A stretch of DNA of 64,000 nucleotides from Aurifilum marmelostoma (taxonomy: Eukaryota > Ascomycota > Sordariomycetes > Diaporthales > Cryphonectriaceae). Positions 44,681 to 56,852 of the stretch are shown here, piece by piece. How positions within the stretch are numbered: the first letter of the stretch is position 1; each line of letters begins with the position of its first letter. The stretch covers positions 1,364,001 through 1,428,000 of the forward strand of contig JAMXSV010000003.1 in assembly GCA_027559495.1 (NCBI GenBank), read 5' to 3'. The notes beneath the pieces were generated by a model. That model saw only the letters and a list, made by a program, of their open reading frames with translations, had not been told where the DNA came from and made no database searches. A program made the translations under genes and the position numbers.

Positions 44681-47600
44681 TTCCTTATCTTTCTTCTATT
44701 ACTTCCTAAGCTAGAATATTTATAATAATAGATCTCTAATTAAGTGCATACCCCTTAGCTAAGCTTTTTATATATATTTTAGCTTTACTTATTTACTATA
44801 ATAGCGCTACTTAAGTATAGCAGTTAATAATAAAAGAAGAAGAATAATAGCTACTATTTATAGCAAATAGAGGCCTTAAACTAAACTTATATATCTTCTT
44901 TAAATAATTATATAAGCTATAAAAGAGCTAATTTGCTTATATTACTTAGCTTTTTAAAAAGAAGCTAGCAGCTAGCTATATTACCTAAGAAACTCTAAGC
45001 TATTAGTATAAAGAGGCATTATAAGCGCTACTATAATATATTATAATTATTAAAGCTAGATTATATAGAATTAAAGTAAATAAGATATTATATATAAGTA
45101 TATAAAAAGTAACTAGTAAGCAGGGCTTATACTTTTATAATTAAGAGAAAGGCCTTAATTATAATAATAATAATAATTTTAATAATTAATTTTATATATA
45201 ATAAAAGCTTTTGCCTTAGCTTAAGAAATTTAATAAGAATTACTTAAAGTTCTCTTTATAAGAAACTTAAATATACTATAAACTTAGCTAAAATATCTAC
45301 TTTATTAGAAATTTATATAATAAGTTTTATATTATATTTAAATATTTTAAAGAAGCTATTTAAAAGCTAGCTAATCTCTATTTTAACTTAAAAAGGCCTA
45401 ATTAAACTAGCAATTCCTAAGCCTTTATAAAATATTTAGCTAGCTATTATTATAATGCTAATTAAGCTAAATAAGCAATATAAGCACTTTTTAAAATTTA
45501 TTAATATAAAAATTAGCAATTCTCTCTCTTTTTTACTACTTAGAAATAAGTACTCTTTAAAGCTAGAGGCATTTTATAGCTTAATTAAGCAAAGCTTATT
45601 ATTCTAAAAAAAGCTATTAATATTAAGCTTTAAAATAAACTTATTTCTATAAGTATACTAATTAACTATTATATATAGATTAAAAAAGCCTTATTAATTT
45701 TTTTTAAAATAGAAGGATTTATTAAGCAATAAAATAGTTTAATAGCAAATATTATTTTAAAAAGCATCTTTTAAGAAAAAACTTAATAAGAAAAGAGACT
45801 TGCAAAGAAATACTTTAATAATTAGAGTTAATACTATAAGTATAAGCAATACTGCTTTTAAGCAATATGCTAGATAAATATTAAATAAGAAAATTAAAAA
45901 ATAAAAGTATAATAATTTATACTTTTAATATAGTAAAAAAGACTGCTATATAAATTAGTATAGCCTCCTACTAGCTATACTGCTTATATAAAGCAGTATT
46001 TAAGCTATTATTACTATTGCAAATAATAATAATAATCTTATTAATCTTAATAAAGAAAAAAAGTAGCTTCTATATAAAATTGCATATAAGAGCTTATTAA
46101 GCTAAGATTTAATAGAAATAAGATAGAATAGAAGCTAAATAAGTCCTTTTTTATAGTAAATCTGCTATATAATAAAACTAAATTTATAAATATATTAGTA
46201 AATTAAGAATATAATTGCTATAATATTATAAGTAAAAAGCTTATTAGAAAATTTATTCTTTTATATATTCTAATAATATTAAGAATACTTTATAAAGCTA
46301 TAATAAATTAAGCTACTTAAAAGCTAAGCGCAATTTCTAAAATAATATACTTTAAAGCTAATTTAGATAGCTATATATATTAAGTTTAAGTATATATTAT
46401 TTCCTAACTTAATTATAATATAATTTTAGAAAAGCTATAAATAAAATAAAAAGAAGTTATTTATATAGTATATAAGCATTTTTTAAGTATTAGGCAAGTA
46501 ATAAGCCTAAAGATCTAAAAAAGAGATTATACTTTAGTAATATATTAGAAAGTTAGTAGCATAAGCGCTTTTATATTAAAGGCAAAGATAAGATAAAGCA
46601 AATGCTTATAAATAGTATAGATATAGCTATTTGCAGTAATTCTAGCTAATATTAATAAGGCATTTATATTAAAAAAGAAGGCCTTAATAGAGAATAAGCT
46701 GCTAAAATAATTTTAATAATAAGCAGAACTTTTTAATAAAAAGAAAAGAGAAAAGCTACTATTGCATTGCAAAAGAGCAGATTATAAGATTATTTTAGAA
46801 TAAAATAAGAATAGCAAATAGCTAAAAATTCTTTAAGGCCCTCTTTATAAAATATTAAAGAATAAATTATTAGTTTTAAAAAAGATTTTTATAAAGCTAT
46901 TAAAGTTAAAATATATATAAATAAGTAGCTTATTAGCAAAAGCGCTTATAATCTTTATTAAGAAACTTAATAATAAGCTATATTTCTATATTAATTATTA
47001 TATACTTAATATTATTATTTAAGCTAATTAATATTTACTTTTATTTATTAAAAAAACTTTAGCTAATCTCTTAAAGGCATAATAATTTACTAAACTTAAT
47101 ATATAAGCTACTTTTTATAAGCTTTATATTAAGGAGAGTAATAAGTAAAAAACTATCTTTTGCACTTAATTTAGCTTATTTAAATAGCTAATAATTCTTT
47201 TTAAATTTATAAAAGTATTAGCTATTTTCTAGTAATATATTAATTTAGTATTATAATAATATTTAAATATCTTCTACTTAGTATATTTAGATAATATACT
47301 TATTTATTTAAATAATTTTAAAAAGAATTATAAATAAAAAGTAGAATAAATTCTTAAGGCTTTAAAAGCTATTAATTTAAGCTTAGATATTATAAAATAT
47401 AAGTTTAGTATTTAGAGAATTAAATATTTAGAATTTATTATTAAAGTAGATATAAAAGTTTATATAAATTCTAAAAAGCTAATAGTAATTTGCAATTAAA
47501 AGGCTCTTAAAATACTTAGAAGTATATAAAGTTTTCTAAAATTTGCTAATTTCTATTACTAATTTATTAAGAATTATTCTAAAACTGCAGGCCTCTTTCT

Positions 47601-49463
47601 AGCACTTATAAAGAAGGAAATGCTATTTTGCTAAAAAGAAGATAAAAATATAGCTTTTAAGTAGCTTAAGCTTAAATTTATTTTAAAGCTAATATTAGTA
47701 TAATAGAATTCTAAAAAGAATATTATATTTAAAGCTAATTACTTAAGCTATTTGCTAAGTAGCTGCCTATTATAGAAGAATGCTAAAGAAATATTATAGC
47801 TAATAATATACTACTTTAGATAATTATTGCTTATAAAGTATAATTATAAGATCTATAATAAAAAGTTATTAGTAATTATAAGCTACTTATAAGCTTAAAA
47901 TATAGAGCTTTATAGTATAGAGAAATTATTTATAATTTATTTAGATTATAAGAATTTAAAGTACTTTATAATTACTTAAAGGCTTAGCAAATAATAAATG
48001 CGCTAGTTAGAAGAAGTATTGCAATTTTACTTTAAGCTTACTTATTATAAAGAAGCTGCTATAAAATGCTCTAATATACTCTCTTATAGAAAATAGAATA
48101 TATTATATAGAATAATAAATAAGCGCTTTATTAGAAGAGAATTCTAGTTATTAAGAAATAATTAGATTAGGCAAGAGTAGAATTATTAGAAAACTATATA
48201 AGTTATCTAAATTAGCGCCTAAAATAGATTGCTTTTTAAGAAAACTTAGATCTTTATATAAGAAAATCTCTAAATAGCTTAAAATACTACTTTGCAAAAT
48301 AATAAAGAGTTCTTATAAATTATTTAATTAATTAAAAAAGAAGTTAAAGTATTTTTAGCAAACTTTAAAATTAGTAATAGAAACCCCCTAAATATATCTA
48401 TTACTAAATATAAGATTAATTTAGAAGGTATTCTTAAATTTCAAAATAGAATATAAATACTAAAATAGAAATTATTATAAACTATACTAATATAAAATAT
48501 ATATAACTTTTATCTAAGTAAATATCTAAGGCAAAATGCTATTATTTCGCTATTAAGCTGCTTATACTTCTAGCCTAGCTTATATAAAATAGTATAAAGA
48601 TTTACTTAGAACTATAATATCTATAAATAGAAGATTATATAGCAATATTGCAAGAAGGAGCTTCTTAAGCTTTTATTTATTCTTAAGCAGCTATAAAGCA
48701 AGCTCTTAATTAACTTTATAATAAACTTATTTATAGGAAATAAGAATAGCCTTTAGTATTTAATAGTTATTATAAACTAATTAAGCAAGGCTATTATACT
48801 AAAAGCTATATATATAATAGATATTAAAGCTTATATTAAGTAATTTATAAGCTGCTATTAGAGTTATTATAAGTTTTCTAAAGCCTTAATAAATAATTAG
48901 GGAATAAATTAGATAAGATTCTTCTAGCAATATTTATATAAATTAACTAGAATTAAGCAGCGCTTAAGTACTACTTACTATCTAAAGATAGATAAAGCAA
49001 TTAAAAGAGCTAATTAGAAAGTTCTTAACTATCTAAAAGCATTTATAATATATATATAAGAAAACTAGCTATAGCTGCTAGTAAGTATATAATTAGCTAT
49101 TAATAATAAAAATACTACTATAATTAGATTAAGCTCTTTCTCTCTTTAATATAAATATTATACTAATATTATCTAAAAAATAAAATACTTTGCAATACTA
49201 GCTTATTTGCTATATATAAAAGCAAAAAGTTTTATAGAATAACTAAAGAAATTAATAGAATTTATATAAGCAGCTATAGTAGCAATTTAGCAATAAATAG
49301 AAAAAAGCGCAAATTAGAGAAAAGTACTAATAGAATAGCTTGCTACTAGGAATAATATATAGCTATTCCTTAAGAATATAGCAATAAACTGCCCTTTCTA
49401 AAAGCTAGCCTAGCTATATAGAAAATATAAGATAATAAAAGTAGTTAGCTTATATATAGTAGA
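44551..49463 (+). mobile_element. Ty3/gypsy gag-pol, RIP-destroyed, tandem copy 1 (truncated)
   Basis: A 4,913-nt segment repeated directly as 49,464-54,374. Degraded frames can be followed in order. Gag lies near 45,200-45,800 (EAIQKLANLYFNL-like) and a protease-like stretch near 46,150-46,320. Reverse transcriptase spans about 46,850-47,450, RNase H about 47,580-48,050 (YSDHKNLEYFT-like, NALSRRE-like), and integrase about 48,590-49,250 (YHPKTDRA, LNYLKAFI-like). All have many in-frame TAA/TAG. It stops after SLYIV-like sequence, before the chromodomain seen in copy 2. It begins with a GC-richer stretch of about 130 nt containing an 8-bp hairpin. No LTR pair flanks it. Confidence 0.8.
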
Positions 49464-49590
49464 TGTCACAGGCTGAGGCCGTATATGGGGCTTCGGCAGC
49501 TACCGAAGCCAGGAACGCCACATAACGCGCTATATAATATGCATACTACGCTATACCTATAGAGTAGCTCTTTAGCTGCTTGCAGATAGA
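49464..49590. repeat. RIP-spared GC island with 8-bp hairpin (copy 2)
   Basis: Starts TGTCACAGGCTGAGGCC, with the same hairpin stem and loop CAGCTA. It marks the exact junction between the two tandem copies. Confidence 0.85.
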
Positions 49591-52500
49591 AAATTTCTTA
49601 TCTTTCTTCTATTACTCTCTAAGCTAGAATATTTATAATAATAGACTCCTAATTAGATATATATCCTTTAGCTAAGCCTTTTATATATATTCTAGCTTTG
49701 CTTATCTACTGCAATAGCGCTACTTAAGCGCAGCAGTTAATAATAGAAGGAGAAGAATAATAGCTACTCTTTATAGCAGATAGAAGCCTTAAACTAAACC
49801 CTTATACCCCCTTCGAATAACTATATAAGTTATAAAAGAGCTAATTTGCCTATACTACTTAGCTTCTTAAGAAGAAGTTAGCAGCTAGCTATACTACTTA
49901 AAAAACTCTAAGCTATTAGCATAAAGAGGTACTATAGGCGCTATTGCAATATATTATAACTATTAAAGCTAGATTATATAGAATTAGAGTAAATAAGATA
50001 TTGCATATAAGTATATAGAAAGTAGCTAATAAGTAGGGCTTATATTCTTATAACTAAGGGAAAGGCCTTAATTATAATAATAATAATTTTAATAACTAAC
50101 CTTATATATAATAGAAGCTCCTATCTTAGCTTAAGAAATTTAATAAGAATTGCTTAAAGTTTCCTTTATAAGAAATCTAAATATACTATAAATTTAGCTA
50201 GAATATCTGCTTTATTAGAAACTTATATAATAAGTTCTATACTATATTTAAATACCTTAAAGAAGCTATTTAGAAGCTAGCTAATCCCTATTTTAACTTA
50301 AGAAAGCCTAACTAAACTAGTAATCCTTAAGCCTTTATAGAATATTTAGCTAGCTATTATTATAATGCTAATTAAGCTAAATAAGTAGTATAAGCACTTT
50401 TTAAGATCTATTAATGCAAAAACTAGCAGTTTTCCTTCTTTTTTGCTATTTAGAAATAAATACTCTTTAAAGCTAAAGGCACCCTATAGCTTAATTAAGC
50501 AAAGCTTACTATCTTAAAAGAAGCTATTAATATTAAGCTTTAAGATAAACTTATCTCTATAAGTATACTAACTAATTATTATATATAGATTAAAAAGGCC
50601 CTATTAATCTTTTTTAAGATAGAGAGACTTATTAAGTAATAAAATAGTTTAATAGCAAATATTATCTTAAAAGGCATTTCTTAAGAAAGAACTTAATAAG
50701 AAAGAGACTTATAAGGAAATATTCTAATAACTAGAATTAATGCTATAAGTATAAGCAGCACTGCTCTTAAGCAATATGCTAAATAAGTATTAAATAAAGA
50801 AATTAAAAAATAAAAGAATAATAATTTATACTTCTAATATAGCAAAAGAGATTATTATATAAACTAGTATAGCCTCTTACTAGCTATATTGCTTATATAA
50901 AGCAGTATCTAAGCTGCTATTATTACTGCAAATAATAATAATAATAACTTTATTAATCTTAATAAGGAAAAAGAATAGCTTTTATGCAAAGTTGCATATA
51001 AGAGCTTATTAAGCTAAGATTTAATAGAAATAAGATAGAATAGAAGCTAAATAGGTCCCCTTTTATAGTAAATTTACTATATAATAAAACCTAATTTATA
51101 AATGCATTAGTAGATTAAGAATATAATTGCTATAGTATTATAAGTAAGAAGCTTATTAAAAGATTTGCCCTTTTATATATTTTAATAATATTAAGAATAC
51201 TCTATAAAGCTATAATAAACTAAGCTACTTAGAAGCTAAATGCAATTTCCGAAATAATATACTTTAAGGCTAATTTAAATAGCTATATATACTAAGTCTA
51301 AGCATATATTATTCTCTAACTTAACTATAATATAATCTTAAGGAAGCTTTAAATAAAATAAGAAGAAGTTATTTATATAGTATATAAGTATTTTCTAAGC
51401 ATTAAGTAAGTAGCAAGCCTAAAAATCTAAGAAAAAGATTATGCTTTAGTAATATACTAGAAAGTTAGTAATATAAGCGCTCTTATATTAAAGGCAGAGG
51501 TAAAATAAAGTAGATGCTTATAAATAGCATAAATGCAGCTATTTGCAGTAATCCTAGCTAATATTAATAAGGCACTTGCATTAAAGAAGAAGGCTTTAAT
51601 AGAGAATAAGCTACTAAAATAATTTTAATAATAAGCAAAACTTTTTAATAAAAAAAGAAAGAGAAGCTGCTATTATATTATAAAGGAGTAAATTATAAGA
51701 TTATTTTAGAATAAGATAAGAATAGCAAGCAGCTAAAAATCCCTTAAGGCCCCTTTTATAGAATATTAAGAAATAAATTACTAATTCTAAGAAAAATCTT
51801 TATAGAACTATTAGAGTTAGAATATATATAAGTAAGCAGCTTATTAGCAAAAGCGCTTATAATCTTTATTAAAAAATCTAGCAGTAAGCTGCATTTCTAT
51901 ATTAACTATTATATACTTAATGCTATTATCTAAGCTAATTAATATCTGCTTTTACTTATTAAGGAAACTTTAGCTAATCTCTTAAAAGTATAATAGTTTA
52001 TTAAACTTAATATATAAGCTACTTTTTATAAGCTTTATATTAAAGAGGGCAATAAGTAGAAAACTACTTTCTATATCTAATTTAGCCTATTTAAATAGCT
52101 AATAACTCTTTTTAAACTTATAAGAGCACTAGCTATTTTCTAGCAATATATTAATTTAGCGCTATAATAATACTTAAATATCTTCTGCTTAGTATATTTA
52201 AATAATATGCTTATCTACTTAAATAATTCTAAGAAAAATTATAAATAAAAGGTAGAATAAGTTCTTAAAGCCTTAGAAGCTGCTAGTTTAAGCTTAGATA
52301 TTATAAAATGCAAATTTAGTATTTAAAGAATTAAATATCTAGAATTTATTATTAAAGCAGATATTAGGGTTTATATAGACTTTAAGAAGCTAATAGCAAT
52401 TTATAATTAGAAGGCTCTTAAAATGCTTAGAAGTATATAGAGTTTTCTAAGATTTGCTAATTTTTATTACTAGTTTATTAAGAACTATTCTAAAACTGCA

Positions 52501-54720
52501 AGTTCCCTTTTAGTACTTATAAAAAAGAGAATGCTATTCTGCTAGAAAAAAGATAAGAATATAGCCTTTAAGCAGCTTAAGCTTAAATTTATCTTAGAGC
52601 TAATATTAGCGCAATAGAATCCTAAGAAGGATATTATATTTAAAGCTAATTGCTTAAGCTATTTGCTAAATAGCTGCTTATTATAGAAAAATGCTAAAGA
52701 AGTACTATAGCTAGTAGTATATTACTCTAAATAATTATTATCTATAAAGTATAATTATAAAATCTATAATAAAAAGTTATTAGCAATTATAAGCTGCTTA
52801 TAAGCTTAAAATGCAGAGCTTTATAATATAAAGAAATTATTTATAATCTACTTAGACTATAAAAATCTAAAATACTTTATAACTATTTAGAGGCTTAGCA
52901 AATAATAAGTGCGCTAGTTAAAAGAGTTATTGCAGTTTTGCTTTAAGCTTACTTATTATAAAGAAGCTGCTATAAAGTGCCCTAATGCACTCTCTTATAG
53001 AGAATAGAATATACTATATAGAATAATAAATAAGCGCTTTATTAAAAAAGAATTCTAGCTGCTAAAGAATAATTAGATTAGATAAGAGTAGGATTATTAA
53101 AGAATTATATAAATTGCCTAAGTTAGTGCTTAAAATAGATTGCTTTTTAAGAGAATTTAGATCTTTATATAAGAAGATTTCTAAATAGCCTAAGATACTA
53201 TTTTATAAAATAATAGAAAATTTCTATAAATTATTTAATTAATTAAAGAAGAAGCTAGAGTATTTCTAGCAAACTTTAAAACTAGTAATAGAAACTTTCT
53301 AAATATATTTATTGCTAAGTATAAGGTTAATTTAAAAGGTATTCTTAGATTCTAAGATAGAATATAAATACTAGAATAGAAATTATTATAAATTGTATTA
53401 ATATAAAATATATATAACTTCTATTTAAGTAGATATCTAGAGCAAGATATTACTATCTTGCTATTAAGCTGCTTATACTTCTAGCTTAGCTTATATAAAA
53501 TAGTATAGAGATTTATCTAGAATTATAATATCTATAAATAGAAGATTATATAGCAATACTGTAAAAAGGGGCTTTTTAAGCTTTTATTTATTCCTAAGTA
53601 GCTATAGAGTAAGCTCTTAATTAACTTTATAGTAGACTTATCTATAAGAAATAAGAATAGCCTTTAATACTTAATAGTTATTATAGATTAATTAAGCAAA
53701 GCTATTATACTAGAAGCTATATATATAATAAATACTAAAGCTTATATTAAGCAGTTTATAAGCTGCTATTAGAGATATTATAATTTTTCTAAGGCCCTAA
53801 TAAGCAATTAGAGAATAAACTAAGTAGGATTTTTCTAGTAATGCCTATATAAGTTAATTAGGATTAAGCAGCGCTTAAGTATTACTTACTATTTAAAGAT
53901 AAATAAAGTAATTAAAAGGGCTAATTAGGAAGTTCTTAACTATTTAAGGGTATTTATAGTATATATATAAGAGGACTAGCTATAGCTGCTAGCAAGCGTA
54001 TAATTAGCTATTAATAATAGAAATATTATTATAATTAGATTAAGTTCTTTTTTTCTTTAATATAAGTATTATGCTAATATTATCTAAGAGATAGAATATT
54101 CTATAGTATTAGCTTATTTATTATATATAAAAGTAAAAGGTTTTATAAAATAATTAAGAGAGTTAATAGAATTTGCGTAAGTAGCTATAGCAGCAATTTA
54201 GCAATAAATAGAAGAAAGCGTAAATTAAAGAAGAGCATTAGCAAAATAGTTTGCTACTAGGGATAATATATAGCTATTCTTTAAAAATATAGTAATAGAT
54301 TGCTCCTTTTAAAAGCTAGCCTAGCTATATAGAAAGTATAAGATAATAAAAGTAATTAGCTTATATATAATAGAGCTAGATATATTATATAGTATATATT
54401 TATAGTTTTATATAGATTTACTATTATAAGCTGCTAATAATTTGCTATTTTTATAGCAAATGCAGAATGCTTGCTTAGATATAATTATTCCTAAGGATAG
54501 CAGATATAAATTTGAGTTTTATATAGAATTAATCTTAAAAGCTAGAAATAAACTAAGAATAGATTGCTTTTAAGTAGAAGAGCTTTCTAAATATAAGGTA
54601 TAGATTAAATAAATAGAATAGGAAAAACTAATATAAAAGCTACTTAAGAGTATAAAATAGATAAAAGCATTAAATAAATTTAAAAGATAATATAGATTAG
54701 CAAGGGAAAATAATAGCCTA
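49464..54720 (+). mobile_element. Ty3/gypsy gag-pol with chromodomain, RIP-destroyed, tandem copy 2
   Basis: The first 4,911 nt match copy 1, with differences that are mostly transitions spread over the whole length. Unlike copy 1, this copy continues past the integrase into sequence that reads ELDILYSIY, DLL, then a chromodomain-like tail (KFEFYIELILKARNK, later EQEKL and ALNKFKRQYRLAREN) near 54,375-54,720. That is the normal C-terminus of chromovirus-type gypsy elements. Every frame is broken by many stops, so the element is dead. The 3' LTR is not recognised. Confidence 0.8.
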
Positions 54721-55863
54721 TAATAATAGCCCTAGAAATATAGGGCCTTAAATTTATAAAATTAATAAAGTGCTAACTAGTAGCTAGAGAGCTAGTACTT
54801 CTAAAATAAAGAAGGCTGCTTAATAGAATAATCTAAATCTTACTATAGAACTTATTCTGCTTTTAAGCAGTAAGGTTATTGCGCTTAATATGCTTAGCGC
54901 TTAAAGCATACTTACCCTTAAGCTTGCCCTAAAGCTAGATTAAAGCTTAGCAGTAGAAGATAACTATTATAGCTAATTTATAAACTTAGCAGTAAAGATC
55001 TATTAAGTTAGCATTAGAAGCTTTAATTCCTATATTAATATAGAGCTGCTTTTGCTCTTACTTAATATTATTAAGTTGCTTTTAATAGTAAAGAATATAA
55101 TTAGAGATATAGCAGATATAAAAGATTTAGTAATTAATAAAAGCTAGCAGAAAAAAAGCAGCTTATTAGTAGCAAGGAAAGTAAAAAGAAGTAAAGAAGA
55201 GTATATACTAAAGTTATTATAATTAAAAAAATAAGCTATAGTAAAGAGAAGATTAAAATAAGTATAGAGAATATTATTTTTATAAAGTTAGAAAGTAGTA
55301 AATTAGTATAATAAAAGCTAAAAAAAGAGGAAGATAAGGAATATTAATAAAATAGCAAAATATTAAATATTTTAAGCAAAAGCAGCAATTAAAAGAACTA
55401 ATTAGTAGAATTAGCAGCTAGTAAATTACTTTAAAGCTAATAAAAAAGATAAGAATATATTAGAATTATTAATATAATAATAGCTAAAATTCTAGAATAT
55501 AATAAGGGCATAATAGCTATAGGGGATAGCTTAATAATTAAAGAAATTTTAGGCTAAGCAGAAGTAAATAAGCAATTAAGTAGCAAATAAGTAAGTAATA
55601 AACTTAATATTATAGTTAAAGCCCTAGTAGAGGCGCTAAGCAAGCTTTTTATTTTTATAAAGAAGATTATTTATATTAAAAGTTAAAAAGCTGCTTTATA
55701 TTAGCTAAAGAGCTAGCTCTAAGCTAGGAGAGAAAAAGGAGAATTAGAATTACTTACTATAGAATTAAGAAGAAATAAGGTATTAGAGAAGAAAGGAAAT
55801 TTAATAGGATAGAGGGCAAGTTAAAAGCAGAATATATAACTTCCCCCCCTCTCCCTAATAATA

Positions 55864-55895
<32 letters not shown>

Positions 55896-56597
55896 TATAA
55901 TAGAATAAAAGCAGAAAGCAATAAACTAAAAATTTAAAAAAAAGCTTAATAATAATTACTAACTACTAAGCACTTAGCAGCTATAAAGCAATATAGTAAT
56001 CTACTACTACTAAAAGTAAGCAAAATAAGCTAACTTAGAATTTACTTAATTTAATTCTTATTATTATCTTTATTTTTATTATTATTCTTTTTATCTAAAG
56101 TAGTAAAGAAGCTATAGTAGTGCTTTTAAGCGCTAAGAGAGTAATTTAGCTAAATAAGCTTCTAGCAAATAAACTATATAGCATTAAAGAGACTTTAAAG
56201 AGCATTGCAGATTTCTTATATTAGCTTAATTTTGCAAAATTATAAATAATTAGAAAGAAAGAATAAAGCTAAGAAAGAGCAGCTACTTATATAATATAAG
56301 TATAGCTTATTTAAGTCTAATATACTGCTCTTAAAGAAAGCAGCAAAGAGGCTAGTATTAGAATTAATAATAGCCTTCTTTAGCTATACCTCTTTATACT
56401 AGAATAAGATAGCTTAATTAGTATTATATTAAGCTATAATAGAGTTTAAGAAGTAGATTAGTAGTGCCTAAGTAGCTAATAAGAAAGAAGATTTACTAGA
56501 ATTGCTAAAATTAAAGTCTTAAATAGCTAAAGCTAATATAATAATAGCATTAATTATATTAGAATTATAAGCAAGCTAAGAAAGAGAGAAGAGTTAG
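54721..56597. other. AT-rich sequence of unclear origin
   Basis: RIP-like composition throughout. Its first part may be the 3' untranslated part of the copy 2 element. No domain, LTR or gene recognised. Contains a 27-base poly(A) run. Confidence 0.45.
55863..55889 (+). repeat. Poly(A) run of 27
   Basis: Uninterrupted A27 following a short C-rich and CT-rich stretch (CCCCCCCTCTCCCTAATAATA). It could be the tail of a LINE-like or processed insertion, or plain slippage. Confidence 0.9.
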
Positions 56598-56835
56598 TGT
56601 TATGACCTATCCAACATGCAGGTCACAACAAAGATTGCGGCACAGCACTAAGGCCACACGGAACGGACCACAGGGAGCCGAGAGTCCAACACTCTAGGAT
56701 AGAACTAGCACGACGGGATTACATAAGCCAGGGTTAGGGTTATAAATTAAAGGTTGCTTAGTCGAAGGAGTCAATATCGACTCTATCAACTAGTCGAAGG
56801 AATTGGTATCAACTCGGTTAACTAGTTAAAGGATT
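56598..56835 (+). repeat. 5' LTR, portion matching the 3' LTR
   Basis: Aligns base for base with 63,767-64,000 apart from a 5-nt and a 1-nt indel and many transitions. It probably extends further right, but the partner is cut by the window end, so its 3' border is unknown. Confidence 0.9.
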
Positions 56836-56852
56836 TAATATCAACTCTAGCC
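56758..56852. repeat. Three ~32-bp tandem repeats inside the LTR
   Basis: Units at 56,758-56,790, 56,791-56,822 and 56,823-56,852 share TAGTCGAAGGA...TATCAACTC. Just upstream lies GGGTTAGGGTTA, two telomere-like units. Both features recur in the 3' LTR. Confidence 0.8.
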
